Part shown: piece after piece, positions 28,271 to 37,062 of the stretch | Position numbering within the stretch: the first letter of the stretch is position 1 | Layout of the letters: each line of letters starts with the position of its first letter | Assembly: GCA_027068765.1 (NCBI GenBank) | Contig: JAMOMC010000071.1 | Span: 1-39,379 of the forward strand | DNA length: 39,379 nt | Source of the DNA: Campylobacterales bacterium | GTDB taxonomy: Bacteria; Campylobacterota; Campylobacteria; Campylobacterales; QNZT01 | Reading direction: 5' to 3' | The notes under the pieces: model-generated | Databases searched by the model: none | Told to the model about the DNA's origin: nothing | Seen by the model: the letters and a program-made list of their open reading frames with translations, nothing else | Translations under genes and position numbers: made by a program

Positions 28271-30027
28271 TCACCTTGTAAATTACTAGGTTTCCCTATG
28301 TAATAACCTTGAACATAATCAACACCCAAAAGTTTAACTTTATCAAAAACATCTTGTGTGCTTACAAACTCTGCAATAGTTTTCAGACCCATCTCTTTAG
28401 CAAAAGATATAATTGACTTTGTCATAATCTCACAATCTCTGTTTGTATCTATGTTTTTTATTAGTGATGCATCAATTTTAAGATAGTCTATATCGAGTTT
28501 TAAGAGTTGCTCAAAGTTTGAGTAGCCACTACCAAAGTCATCAATTGCAATTTTGCATCCTAGGGATTTTACTTTTTTTATAAAATTTACCACTTTTATA
28601 TGACTTTTTATCTCTTGAGATTCTACGATTTCAAAAGTGATAAGATGCCCGTTTTGTGCATGATTTAGTCTTCTTAGTATAAAGTTAGATACTTTTTTAT
28701 CTAGTATATCTTCTATTGATATATTTATGGTTATTGGAAATTTTAGAGATTCTAGTTTTTCAAAACTACTTTTAATCATAGATTTTGAGAGAGACAAATA
28801 AAGCTTGGATTTTTTAGCAATATCTAAAAATTCATTAGGTTTTAGTATCACATTGTTTCTGCTTTGAATTCTTATGAGAGATTCAAATTTTTCTATTTTG
28901 TTGGTTTTTAAGTTGTAGATTGGTTGAAAAAATGGTATAACTCTGTTTTCAGTGATTGCATCTTTTATAATTTGAGTCATTTTGATGTTTTCTAAAAAGC
29001 GTGTCTCATGGTTGCAACTTTTATTATATATTTTATATGGTTTTTTCAAATTTTGTGCATCTTTTAGAGCTAAATATGTACATTTTACCAAGTCGGCTTT
29101 ATTGTAAGCTGCTCCTAAAGTAAAAGAGATATTTAGTGCAGTATTTTTAAAGTAAAAATTCTTTTTTTCAATTTCGATAGATATCTTTTTTAGATACTCT
29201 TGCAAGTTTAAAAGAGTTAGCTTTTTGGCACTTAAAATTGCAAAGTTATTTATATCTAGTTTATATAGTTTTGAATCTACGCTTGGTAATCTATCTTCGA
29301 GCCAAGAGGCAACATGAGATATTATTTTACTTCCTGCATCTAATCCAAAAAACTCATTTACTTCATCGAAAGAGTCTATATTTATATAGATTAGTGTACT
29401 TGCTGTGCAGGAGTATTTGGACTCTTCTACATCATCTAAAAGTTTTGTTTTTGTTGCAAGCCCTGTTAGTTTGTCCACTAAAAATTGCTCTTTTAATTTT
29501 TTATCATGCATAAGAGAGTTTGTTACATCATGAGAGATTACAAAAAACTCTTTTTTGCTATCTTCTATTGTTGGCTCAATTATTAGACTATGATAGCTTA
29601 ATTTATTGTTTTTTGTTGATTCAACTACACCTTTAAAGTTTCCATGCTCTTTTACTGTTTTTAAAATATTTTGGGGACTAATGTGTAGAATATCAAAGAG
29701 ATTTTTTCCTAAAAGAGTTCTATTTTGTGATATATGTTCTGCTAAAAATTCTTTATTGAAACAGGTTATATTAAACTCTGCATCAAAAGTTGCATAGTGA
29801 TTATTAGTTGTTGGTTCACTTTGCTTGATAGTCTCTTTCTCTTTTTGCTTGTGTATAAAAACTTTATAATATATGATAGTAGCTATAAAAATAGTTACTA
29901 TTATATAAGCATTAACACCTATACTACTTAAAAGAAGTGCGATTATAGTAGATAAGAGAGTATTAACAGATATATAAGCAAAGTTATCATCGAATAGTTT
30001 TAAGAATTTATCCACACCAAGGCTCAC
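28267..30027 (-). CDS. Membrane PAS-GGDEF-EAL protein, probable c-di-GMP phosphodiesterase
   Basis: A 586-residue signalling protein. Two hydrophobic helices lie near residues 15-60, then a PAS-like segment (about 75-165), a GGDEF-type domain (about 185-340) and an EAL domain (about 350-580). The GGDEF signature is lost: the site reads YKLDINNFAIL, so cyclase activity is unlikely and the domain may bind GTP or act as a sensor. The EAL domain keeps its acidic and metal residues: FESLIR (E-S-L for E-A-L), NISIED, FEIVES, IAIDDFGSGYSN, YLKIDASLI, TIAEFV and VQGYYIGKPS. It should therefore hydrolyse c-di-GMP. Transcribed toward flhX; divergent from the gene at 30163. Confidence 0.92.
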   Translation of the reverse strand: MSLGVDKFLKLFDDNFAYISVNTLLSTIIALLLSSIGVNAYIIVTIFIATIIYYKVFIHKQKEKETIKQSEPTTNNHYATFDAEFNITCFNKEFLAEHISQNRTLLGKNLFDILHISPQNILKTVKEHGNFKGVVESTKNNKLSYHSLIIEPTIEDSKKEFFVISHDVTNSLMHDKKLKEQFLVDKLTGLATKTKLLDDVEESKYSCTASTLIYINIDSFDEVNEFFGLDAGSKIISHVASWLEDRLPSVDSKLYKLDINNFAILSAKKLTLLNLQEYLKKISIEIEKKNFYFKNTALNISFTLGAAYNKADLVKCTYLALKDAQNLKKPYKIYNKSCNHETRFLENIKMTQIIKDAITENRVIPFFQPIYNLKTNKIEKFESLIRIQSRNNVILKPNEFLDIAKKSKLYLSLSKSMIKSSFEKLESLKFPITINISIEDILDKKVSNFILRRLNHAQNGHLITFEIVESQEIKSHIKVVNFIKKVKSLGCKIAIDDFGSGYSNFEQLLKLDIDYLKIDASLIKNIDTNRDCEIMTKSIISFAKEMGLKTIAEFVSTQDVFDKVKLLGVDYVQGYYIGKPSNLQGD

Positions 30028-30162
30028 ATAATTAATTTATAGATTTTGAATTATACATAGTTAAACTTAATAATTTATTGTAATTTTGATAAATAATAAA
30101 TTATTTTAAAATTAAGTAAAAATAGTGTACTATCTCAGCTTCAAAAATTTAAAGGAGTTTTT

Positions 30163-30654
30163 ATGGTTCTAAAATATACTAAGGTGTTATTTTTACTCAT
30201 TTGCTTGAGTGCTTTTTCATCATTGTCGGCACAGTCTTTAAAGCAGAAAGGTTTTTATGCAGGTATTCAATCTTCATCATATGCTTATGGGCTTAGTGGG
30301 AAGATGGATTTTACTGATAAGATAACAGGACAGGCGATAATAGGGTTTTTGGGTGTAATTAATTCTTATACAGCTCGTGGGCTTTATAAATTTAAACAAG
30401 ATAGATTTTATGATGTTTATGCTTTTGGAGCTTTAGGTATTTTGACTTGGGATGGTTATTACTCTCTTGGTAATAAAAGTGAGAGTGTGATCTCTTTTGG
30501 AGCTGGAGGGGGAGTTGAGTATGACCTTAGAGGATTAGATAGTAATTTTATACCACTTTTTGTAAATGTTGAACTTCAAGCTACTATGGCTAGTTTTGAT
30601 TATTATGATTTTGGTTATATAGCACTTGGTTTGGGGCTTCATTATAAATTTTAA
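30163..30654 (+). CDS. Small exported protein, outer-membrane-barrel-like, unknown function
   Basis: A 163-residue protein with a Sec signal peptide (hydrophobic run, then SSLSA before QSLKQKG). The mature part is rich in Gly, Tyr, Phe and Ser in an alternating pattern (GFYAGIQSSSYAYG, GAGGGVEYDLRGL, FGYIALGLGLHYKF) and ends in an aromatic (F), as outer-membrane beta-barrels do. It resembles short OmpW/OprF-like barrels in layout but I do not recognise the family. RBS is AAAGGAG at 30151-30157; a strong hairpin follows, so it is a single-gene unit. Confidence 0.75.
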   Translation: MVLKYTKVLFLLICLSAFSSLSAQSLKQKGFYAGIQSSSYAYGLSGKMDFTDKITGQAIIGFLGVINSYTARGLYKFKQDRFYDVYAFGALGILTWDGYYSLGNKSESVISFGAGGGVEYDLRGLDSNFIPLFVNVELQATMASFDYYDFGYIALGLGLHYKF

Positions 30655-30668
30655 CATCACTTAAAACT

Positions 30669-30705
30669 AAAGATATGTGTATTTATGAATACACATATCT
30701 TTTTC
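30669..30705 (+). terminator. Strong rho-independent terminator
   Basis: A 14-base arm at 30669-30682 (AAAGATATGTGTAT) pairs exactly with 30689-30702, with a six-base loop and a T-run at the 3' end (TCTTTTTC). It separates the small exported protein from the rpsB unit. Confidence 0.85.
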
Positions 30706-30743
30706 TACTTCTTAATTTAATCATAAATTAAACAACTTTTTAG

Positions 30744-30749
30744 TAAAAT
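30744..30749 (+). promoter_or_regulatory. Likely -10 box for rpsB-tsf
   Basis: TAAAAT 111 bases before the rpsB ATG and just after the terminator of the preceding gene. A start near 30756 would give a leader of about 100 bases. Confidence 0.35.
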
Positions 30750-30755
30750 CCATCG

Positions 30756-30859
30756 CTTTAAATTCACATACACCAATCCTTAGAGATGGTTGCAAACTTA
30801 GTTTGTTGATGGGTGTAGAGGCGATAAACCAAATTTTTTAACACAAGGAGATTATTGTT
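30756..30859 (+). promoter_or_regulatory. Structured rpsB leader, possible S2 autoregulatory RNA
   Basis: TACACC (30769-30774) can pair with GGTGTA (30812-30817), enclosing hairpin CAAAC/GTTTG (30793-30797 with 30801-30805). An alternative stem CCAATC/GATGG (30773-30778 with 30785-30789) uses two of the same bases, so the forms exclude each other. RBS AAGGAG lies at 30844-30849. S2 represses its own mRNA through the leader in E. coli; the same logic is inferred here. Confidence 0.35.
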
Positions 30860-31918
30860 ATGGTTACAATGAAAGATTTATTAGAGTGCGGAGTCCATTT
30901 TGGACATCAAACAAGAAGATGGAACCCAAAGATGAAACCTTATATTTTTGGAGAGAGAAAAAATATCTATATTATAGATTTACAAAAAACATTAAGATAT
31001 TTTAGATACACATACAACATCGTAAGAGATGCAGCGGCTGAGGGTAAGACGATTATGTTTGTTGGTACTAAAAAACAAGCAAGTTCAGCTGTAAAAGAGC
31101 ATGCAGAGTCTTGTGGTATGCCTTATGTTAACCACAGATGGTTGGGTGGTATGCTTACAAACTTTCAGACAATTAAAAAATCAATTAGAAAATTAGATAT
31201 CATCGAAAAGATGGAAGAAGAGGGTCAAATAGACCTTATGACAAAAAAAGAGGCTTTAATGCTTTCGAGAAAAAAAGGCAAACTGCTTGATTATCTTGGT
31301 GGAATTAGAGATATGCAAAAAGCTCCTGATATGATTTTTATCATAGATACAGTAAAAGAGAAGATTGCAGTTGCTGAGGCAAACTGTCTTGGTATTCCAG
31401 TAGTTGCTCCGATAGATACAAACTGTGATCCTGATGTTATCTCTTTTCCAATTCCTGGAAATGATGATGCTATCAGATCTGTTCAACTTTTTTGTAAAGA
31501 GATGGCAGAGGCTATAAATGAAGGAAAAGCATTAAGAGAGCAAGATGCGATAGATGCAGGGGAAGAAAATACAGGTAAAGGTGCACCAGTAGCTGATATC
31601 TCAGATAAAGAGAAAGAAAAATTAATTGCAGAATCTGTAAAAGAGGGTGAGAGTGAAGATGCAAAAGCACCTACTGAAAAAGAGACTAAAGTTACTGAGA
31701 GTGTAGCTACTGATGAGAGTAACACTACTAAAGGTGATGATTTAACAAAACTTGCAGGAGTTGGTAAAGTATATGCTCAGACATTAAACTCTATGGGTAT
31801 TTATACTTTTGCTGATGTTGCAAATGTTACAGATGCTCAACTTGAAACATTAGAAAATGAGCATAAATTTAAAGGCGATTTTAAAGATGTTATCGCTGAA
31901 GCTAAAACGAAAGTATAG
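30860..31918 (+). CDS. rpsB: 30S ribosomal protein S2 with long C-terminal extension
   Basis: Binds the back of the 30S subunit. Residues 1 to about 228 are ordinary S2: [47 protein letters not shown] and [15 protein letters not shown] (each a family motif). The protein is 352 residues long, about 90-110 more than usual. After the S2 core comes a Glu/Lys/Thr-rich, probably unstructured stretch (about 229-288), then a compact domain (about 292-352) containing [20 protein letters not shown], which looks like a helix-hairpin-helix fold with the GVG hairpin. The role of the tail is unknown. The stop is nine bases before tsf. Confidence 0.96.
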   Translation: MVTMKDLLECGVHFGHQTRRWNPKMKPYIFGERKNIYIIDLQKTLRYFRYTYNIVRDAAAEGKTIMFVGTKKQASSAVKEHAESCGMPYVNHRWLGGMLTNFQTIKKSIRKLDIIEKMEEEGQIDLMTKKEALMLSRKKGKLLDYLGGIRDMQKAPDMIFIIDTVKEKIAVAEANCLGIPVVAPIDTNCDPDVISFPIPGNDDAIRSVQLFCKEMAEAINEGKALREQDAIDAGEENTGKGAPVADISDKEKEKLIAESVKEGESEDAKAPTEKETKVTESVATDESNTTKGDDLTKLAGVGKVYAQTLNSMGIYTFADVANVTDAQLETLENEHKFKGDFKDVIAEAKTKV

Positions 31919-31927
31919 GAGGATTTT

Positions 31928-32992
31928 ATGAATGTATCTGCAGGAATGGTAAAAGAGCTTAGAGAGCTTTCTGGAGCTGGCATGATGGATTGTAAAAAAG
32001 CTTTGGTTGAGTGTGATGGCGATATTGAAAAAGCGATGTCACATTTGAGAGAAAAAGGGCTTGGAAAAGCTGCTAAAAAATCAGATAGACTTGCTAGTGA
32101 AGGTTTGGTGAGTGTTGTTGTAAATGATGATTTTACAAAAGCTACTATCAGTGAGATAAACTCTGAAACAGATTTTGTTGCGCAAAATGATGAGTTTATA
32201 AACTTGACTAAAAACACTACACTTCATATGCAAGAGAGTGGTGTTTCAACACATGAAGAACTTTTAAAAACTACAGTTGATGGTGTAGTTTTTGAAGAGC
32301 ATTTTGGAGTCGAAGTTTCAAAAGTTGGAGAGAATGTTGTCATAAGAAGATTTGCGACTATAACAGGTGGTGACAATGTAGTTGTAAATGGATATCAACA
32401 CTCAAATGGAAGAGTTGGTGTTATAATTGGTGCTATTTGTGATAGTGCTAAAACGGCAAATGGATCCAAAGAGCTTCTTAAAAATATCTCGATGCATGCA
32501 TCTGCTATGAAGCCAACAGTTTTAAGTTATACAGATTTAGATCCTGAGTTTATCGAAAAAGAAAATAGTGCAATTATCGCAGATATTGAAAAAGAGAATG
32601 AAGAGTTAAGACGACTTAAAAAACCAGAAAAAAGAATTCCTAAGTTTGTAAGTAAGTTGCAGTTAACTGACGAAGCTTTAGCAAAAGCAAAAGTTGATAT
32701 GGAAGCTGAACTAAAAGCCCAAGGTAAACCTGAGAAGATTTGGGATAAAATCATACCTGGTCAACTAGAAAGATTTATAGCAGACAATACTCAGCTAGAT
32801 CAGCAATTAGCACTTCTTAGTCAATTTTTTGTAATGGATGATAAGAAGACAATCGAGCAAGTTGTTTTAGAAAAAGCAAAAGAGCTTGGCGGTACTATAA
32901 AACTTGTAGATTATGTTAGATATGATTTAGGTGAAGGTTTAGAGAAAAAAGTTGATGATTTTGCTGCTGAGGTTGAAGCACAATTAAAATAG
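31928..32992 (+). CDS. tsf: Elongation factor Ts
   Basis: Exchanges GDP for GTP on EF-Tu. The 354-residue protein has the N-terminal UBA-like domain (VKELRELSGAGMMDCKKAL, about residues 9-27), the EF-Tu contact motif SETDFVAQND (about 79-88), and the core with HASAMKP. The length matches Campylobacterota EF-Ts (longer than E. coli's 283). RBS AGGAGG at 31917-31922. The rpsB-tsf pairing is the usual one. Confidence 0.97.
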   Translation: MNVSAGMVKELRELSGAGMMDCKKALVECDGDIEKAMSHLREKGLGKAAKKSDRLASEGLVSVVVNDDFTKATISEINSETDFVAQNDEFINLTKNTTLHMQESGVSTHEELLKTTVDGVVFEEHFGVEVSKVGENVVIRRFATITGGDNVVVNGYQHSNGRVGVIIGAICDSAKTANGSKELLKNISMHASAMKPTVLSYTDLDPEFIEKENSAIIADIEKENEELRRLKKPEKRIPKFVSKLQLTDEALAKAKVDMEAELKAQGKPEKIWDKIIPGQLERFIADNTQLDQQLALLSQFFVMDDKKTIEQVVLEKAKELGGTIKLVDYVRYDLGEGLEKKVDDFAAEVEAQLK

Positions 32993-33012
32993 AACAAAAA
33001 AGGTAGGTGACT

Positions 33013-33708
33013 ATGGATAGAGATATAAAAGACCAAAGTCATCTACCAGCAAATGATGCAAAGAGTCTTATGTGTGCATCTAATCTCTCTCACTCATTTG
33101 ATTATAAACTGTTTGAAAATGTAGATATAAATATACACCAAAGAGAATCTATCGCTGTTTTAGGTGTGAGCGGGAGTGGTAAATCAACTCTTCTTCATAT
33201 ATTATCAACTCTATTAAAACCGCAAGTTGGAAAAGTTATCTTTGATAAAGGTTATCTTTATGAACAAGGTTCAAAAAGACTTCTTGAAATTAGAAGAGAT
33301 GATATAGGGATTATCTTTCAATCTCATTATCTTTTTAAAGGTTTTACTGTAAAAGAGAATTTAGAAATATCATCTTTGATTTCTGGAAATAAGCTTGATT
33401 TAGAGATAGTTAAAAAGTTAAAAATTGAAGATACTTTAAATCAAAATGTATCAGAACTCTCAGGTGGACAACAGCAACGAGTTTCAATAGCAAGGGTTCT
33501 TTTAAAAAAACCAAAATTAATTTTTGCAGATGAACCAACAGGCAACTTAGATATGCAAACAGCAAATGATGTCATGGATGTTTTGTTAGATTATACAAGA
33601 CAAAATGATGCAGGTCTTTTTATAGTTACTCATGATGAGAAAATTGCAAGCCGTTGTAATAGCTCATATAGACTTCAAGATAAGAGGCTTTCTCTGGTTT
33701 ATCTGTAA
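33013..33708 (+). CDS. ABC transporter ATPase, LolD-like
   Basis: A 231-residue nucleotide-binding protein with Walker [11 protein letters not shown]-loop IIFQSHYL, signature [13 protein letters not shown], Walker [13 protein letters not shown] and switch VTHD. These fit the MacB/LolD/FtsE group, in which the ATPase works with a FtsX/LolC-type permease; no permease is next to it here. LolD (lipoprotein release) is my best guess. The frame also contains GTG at 33007; AGGTAGG at 33001-33007 is best placed for ATG at 33013. It overlaps fliR by one base (TAATG). Confidence 0.85.
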   Translation: MDRDIKDQSHLPANDAKSLMCASNLSHSFDYKLFENVDINIHQRESIAVLGVSGSGKSTLLHILSTLLKPQVGKVIFDKGYLYEQGSKRLLEIRRDDIGIIFQSHYLFKGFTVKENLEISSLISGNKLDLEIVKKLKIEDTLNQNVSELSGGQQQRVSIARVLLKKPKLIFADEPTGNLDMQTANDVMDVLLDYTRQNDAGLFIVTHDEKIASRCNSSYRLQDKRLSLVYL

Positions 33709-34472
33709 TGCAAATAGCTGACTTTATAACTGGTGATAATGTTATTGTTTTTTTTCTGCTTTTTGCTAGGATTGGTGGTGTTTTAGCATTTTTCCCATTT
33801 TTTTCTCATATCTCAATCTCTGTTCCTATTAAAACTGCTTTGGTATTTTATTTAAGTATACTTTTTTTCCCTTCAATCTCGATTTCTGAAATACCTATAG
33901 ATGCTACTCATATTGTTTTGATGGTTTTATCAGAGTTTATGTTGGGGCTAATCGCTGGTTTAATTTTAAATATGATTTTTGGAGCTTTGGGGCTTGCTGG
34001 TATGCAAATTTCAATGGTTATGGGTTTTTCAATGGCATCTGTTATGGACCCTAGTACGGGTGAAAATGCACCTATAATTTCACAAATTTTAACTCTTTTG
34101 GCAATTTTGATACTTCTTGCATTTGATGGGCATCACCTTATGCTACTCTTTTTAAATGAGACGATGGGAAGCATTGAACTTGGAGGATTTTACCCTGAAC
34201 CTTTTATCTGGGAGTATCTTAGCAAAGCTGTTACTCATATGTTTGCGATGGGGTTTATTTTATCTTTTCCAATTATCGCTTTATCGATACTCTCAGATGT
34301 TATCTTTGGGATGCTTATGAAGACTATGCCACAGTTTAATCTACTTGTTGTTGGTTTTCCTATCAAGATATTTTTGTCTGTACTTGTTTTGTCGGCGGTT
34401 TTATCAGCTATGATGAGTATATTTAAAAGGGAGTTTATCACAGCATTTGAGTTTTTAAAGTATCTGTTATAG
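33708..34472 (+). CDS. fliR: Flagellar biosynthesis protein FliR
   Basis: Inner-membrane component of the flagellar type III export gate. The 254-residue protein is hydrophobic with six or so membrane segments and family-typical parts: FARIGGVLAFFPFF near the start, EFMLGLIAGLILNMIFG, GMQISMVMGFSMASVMDP (about residues 98-115), LLFLNETMGSI and the C-terminal MPQFNLLVVGFPIKI. It follows the ABC ATPase without a gap and converges on nucT with no spacer. The rest of the export apparatus (fliP, fliQ, flhA, flhB) is not in the window, apart from flhX. Confidence 0.95.
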   Translation: MQIADFITGDNVIVFFLLFARIGGVLAFFPFFSHISISVPIKTALVFYLSILFFPSISISEIPIDATHIVLMVLSEFMLGLIAGLILNMIFGALGLAGMQISMVMGFSMASVMDPSTGENAPIISQILTLLAILILLAFDGHHLMLLFLNETMGSIELGGFYPEPFIWEYLSKAVTHMFAMGFILSFPIIALSILSDVIFGMLMKTMPQFNLLVVGFPIKIFLSVLVLSAVLSAMMSIFKREFITAFEFLKYLL

Positions 34473-35021
34473 TTATTTAAATTGTTTACTATTTTTTTTC
34501 ATCTCTTCAAAATATTTATTAAACTTTTTAGAGATTGCATAATCTTTTGTGATGTAGATTAGCTCATAGTTTCTAGAAAATGCGGAGTTACTCCAGTTTG
34601 CAGAGCCAAATAAGACTTTGTTGTGGTCAAATAGAGCGGTTTTTAGATGCATTATACCGTGATATTTTTTGTTTTTTGAGATTTTGCCTTTTAATCTGTA
34701 TGTGGTTATGTTTTTGTATTTTGCTAAGTAATAAATTAGGCTTATTTTTTTCTGCTGTTTTGTGGTTCTTTCATCAAAAATAATCTCTACTTTTACTCCA
34801 CGAGCAGCTGCTTTTTTTAGACTTTTTGCTATCTTCTTATGAGTGAAGTTGTAGATTGTTATCTTAATTGATTTCTTAGATTGGTCGATACTATCTATAA
34901 TAGCTTTTAAGGCGATATCTGCATCTTTTGGGAGTAGATAGAAACTCTCTTTTGCAAGGGCAGAGGTGCTAAGGCTAATAAAAACTATTATTAGATAAAA
35001 TAGGTTAATTTTTTTTCTCAT
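34473..35021 (-). CDS. nucT: Phospholipase D-family nuclease NucT
   Basis: A 182-residue secreted nuclease with a Sec signal peptide (residues 1-23, ending STSALA). It has one HKD motif: HLKTALFD, followed by GSANWSNSAFSRNYE, so it should act as a dimer like Nuc/EndA. In H. pylori NucT (HP0323) is a surface nuclease reported in DNA uptake and purine use from DNA. The neighbours support the assignment: nucT, chePep, gmk, tatA and argS in the H. pylori order. Here nucT is read opposite to chePep and shares the 63 bases between them. Its stop abuts that of fliR. Confidence 0.9.
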   Translation of the reverse strand: MRKKINLFYLIIVFISLSTSALAKESFYLLPKDADIALKAIIDSIDQSKKSIKITIYNFTHKKIAKSLKKAAARGVKVEIIFDERTTKQQKKISLIYYLAKYKNITTYRLKGKISKNKKYHGIMHLKTALFDHNKVLFGSANWSNSAFSRNYELIYITKDYAISKKFNKYFEEMKKNSKQFK

Positions 35022-35084
35022 GAAACCTCGTTTTGGTGATTTGAGAGTTTAATTTAGCGAAAATATTATAAAGATTGGGGAATT

Positions 35085-36182
35085 ATGACACCTACTATTC
35101 TACTTATTAATGAAAATAAAATTGTTTCAAGATTACTTGGGCTTAGTTGTGAAAAAAATGGGTACAAGCTTGAGGAGGTTAAGACATTGGATTCAAGAGC
35201 AGACTCTTATGATGTAGTTTTTGTTGATAGTGAATTATATAGCAATGAACTTTTAACAGAGATTGAAGAGAAGTTAAAATATACAAAGCTTGGATATATT
35301 GGCACAAAACAAGATGACTCTCCAGATGGTTTTGATCTTGTTATTGAAAAACCATTTTTACCCACTGATTTTGTAGATATGATAAAAAATAAGGTGATAG
35401 GCGGAGCATCTGAAAATAATACAGATTTATCAGCAGAAGATGATGATATGGATTTATTGATGGATGATGAGGATTTAAATCTTGATACACTTGATGATGA
35501 TGTGGATGAGTTGTTAAAAGGAGATGAAGAGCAGCTTGATGATTTAGATGATTTGGATAGCCTTGATGAAGGTGTGGACGATAATGTAGATTTATCTTTA
35601 GACCCAACAACCGTTATGACTACAGGTATAGCAGCCTCAATGGCACTCTCAGATGAAGATACTAAGAATGAAGATTTAGCAAATATGGTTTCTGAAATTG
35701 ATGATATGTCAGAGGATGAAATTTTAAGTGAAATTGATATAGATGAGAAGATAGAGCCACAAAAAGAGAAGGTTGAAGAAAATATAGAAGAGATAGTAGA
35801 GCAAGAGGAAAAAGATGACTCGCTAGGTTTAGATGCATTGGCAACTGGTGTTGGTGCGATAGCTGCTGGAGCTGTAGCGGTTAAAGCTTCTGAAAATATA
35901 CAAAAAAGAGCTTTGGAGATGGATGATATAGAAGATTTAAAAGAGTTGGATATACAAGAAGCTTTGGGTGAGAGTGTGAATGAAATTAGTGAAGAAATAG
36001 TATCTGAAGAGGTAGATCAAGTAGAAGAGACAGTTGTTGAGTCAAATGATGTTGAGCAGTGGATTAGAGATGCTGTTTCAAAGGCTATTACACCTTCTAT
36101 GATAAAAGAAGCATTAGATGGTATGGATATAAATGTAACACTTAGTTTCTCAAGCAAAAAAGAAGATAAAGATACTGTATGA
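35085..36182 (+). CDS. chePep: ChePep-like chemotaxis regulator (acidic protein with receiver-like N-terminus)
   Basis: ChePep (HP0322) is a Campylobacterota-specific chemotaxis regulator that localises at the flagellar pole in H. pylori. The 365-residue protein has an N-terminal receiver-like domain (about 1-105): Asp48 in VVFVDSEL as the possible phospho-site and EKPF as the switch Lys, while the usual acidic pair after strand 1 is Glu10-Asn11. Residues 110-320 are extremely acidic, with Asp clusters early and Glu later, interrupted by a hydrophobic ATGVGAIAAGAVAV segment (about 252-265). The conserved C-terminus has VEQWIRDAVSKAITPSM (about 325-341). It precedes gmk with a four-base overlap, as in H. 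pylori. Confidence 0.85.
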   Translation: MTPTILLINENKIVSRLLGLSCEKNGYKLEEVKTLDSRADSYDVVFVDSELYSNELLTEIEEKLKYTKLGYIGTKQDDSPDGFDLVIEKPFLPTDFVDMIKNKVIGGASENNTDLSAEDDDMDLLMDDEDLNLDTLDDDVDELLKGDEEQLDDLDDLDSLDEGVDDNVDLSLDPTTVMTTGIAASMALSDEDTKNEDLANMVSEIDDMSEDEILSEIDIDEKIEPQKEKVEENIEEIVEQEEKDDSLGLDALATGVGAIAAGAVAVKASENIQKRALEMDDIEDLKELDIQEALGESVNEISEEIVSEEVDQVEETVVESNDVEQWIRDAVSKAITPSMIKEALDGMDINVTLSFSSKKEDKDTV

Positions 36183-36781
36183 ACGGAGTTTTACTAGTTA
36201 TATCAGGTCCTAGCGGTTGTGGTAAAAGTTCACTTTTAAATAGTGTTTTAGATAAACACAATGATATTTACTTTTCGATTTCAACCACTACAAGAGAGAT
36301 TAGAGATGGTGAAAAAGAGGGTATTGATTATTATTATATCTCAAAAAAGCAGTTTCAAAATGAGATACAAGAGGGGCTTTTTTTGGAGTGGGCAGAGGTT
36401 CATGGTAATTTTTATGGAACCTCTATTAAGCCGATTGAAAAAGCTATAGGTGAGGGTAAACTTGTCATATTTGATATAGATGTTCAAGGACATAAGATAG
36501 TTAAAAAGAGATATAGTTCTATCTTAACAAGTCTTTTTATCACCACACCAAATCAAGAAATTTTAAAAGATAGACTTATAAAAAGAGCAACCGATAGCGA
36601 AGATGTAATTAAACAGAGAATTATAAATGCCAAAAGTGAAATGGCTAGAATTGATGAGTATGATTATCTACTTGTAAATGATGATTTTGAATTAGCACTT
36701 TCTCAGTTTGAGGCGATTTTAAGTGTTGCTAGATTAAAAAGAGATAAGAATCAGATAGAGAAATTTGCATCTTTGTGGTAA
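36179..36781 (+). CDS. gmk: Guanylate kinase
   Basis: Phosphorylates GMP (and dGMP) to GDP. The 200-residue protein has the P-loop SGPSGCGKSS (about residues 9-18), the GMP-binding STTTREIRDGEKEGIDYYYI, EWAEVHGNFYGTS, and DIDVQGHKIV. The C-terminal half has the Arg-rich lid region (RLIKRATDSEDVIKQRI). It starts inside the chePep stop (ATGA). Confidence 0.97.
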   Translation: MNGVLLVISGPSGCGKSSLLNSVLDKHNDIYFSISTTTREIRDGEKEGIDYYYISKKQFQNEIQEGLFLEWAEVHGNFYGTSIKPIEKAIGEGKLVIFDIDVQGHKIVKKRYSSILTSLFITTPNQEILKDRLIKRATDSEDVIKQRIINAKSEMARIDEYDYLLVNDDFELALSQFEAILSVARLKRDKNQIEKFASLW

Positions 36782-36828
36782 TTCATTAATTTTTAATGGT
36801 ATAATAGAAAAAAACAGAGGATTTTAAA

Positions 36829-37062
36829 ATGGGAATGCCTAGCGGAATGGAGCTTATTATCATCGCACTTGTAGTGCTTTTGCTATTTGGGGGGAAGAAG
36901 ATACCCGAGCTTGCTAAAGGTCTTGGTAGTGGCATAAAAAATTTCAAAAAAGCTGTAAAAGATGATGGTGATGATGTAGCAGATGCAACAAAAGATAAGA
37001 TACAAGATAGTGCCAAAGATATAGCAGATGCAACAAAAGCGGAAGATTTAAAAAAAGTATAG
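36829..37062 (+). CDS. tatA: Twin-arginine translocase subunit TatA
   Basis: Pore-forming subunit of the Tat system for folded proteins. The 77-residue protein has a short N-terminus, one membrane helix ([20 protein letters not shown], residues 8-27), the conserved hinge [17 protein letters not shown] and an amphipathic helix ([12 protein letters not shown]), then an acidic tail with a repeated ADATK motif. RBS GAGGAT upstream. The Rieske protein (petA) in this window carries a Tat-like signal and is a plausible client. It ends directly at the argS ATG. Confidence 0.96.
   Translation: MGMPSGMELIIIALVVLLLFGGKKIPELAKGLGSGIKNFKKAVKDDGDDVADATKDKIQDSAKDIADATKAEDLKKV

Noticed and set aside
33007-33015. 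GTG at 33007 as start of the ABC ATPase
   Set aside because: It lies within the Shine-Dalgarno-like AGGTAGG; ATG at 33013 is better placed.
35341-35844. Long antisense frames opposite the acidic region of chePep
   Set aside because: They arise from the repetitive Asp/Glu codons (His/Leu-rich mirror products) and show no starts with an RBS.
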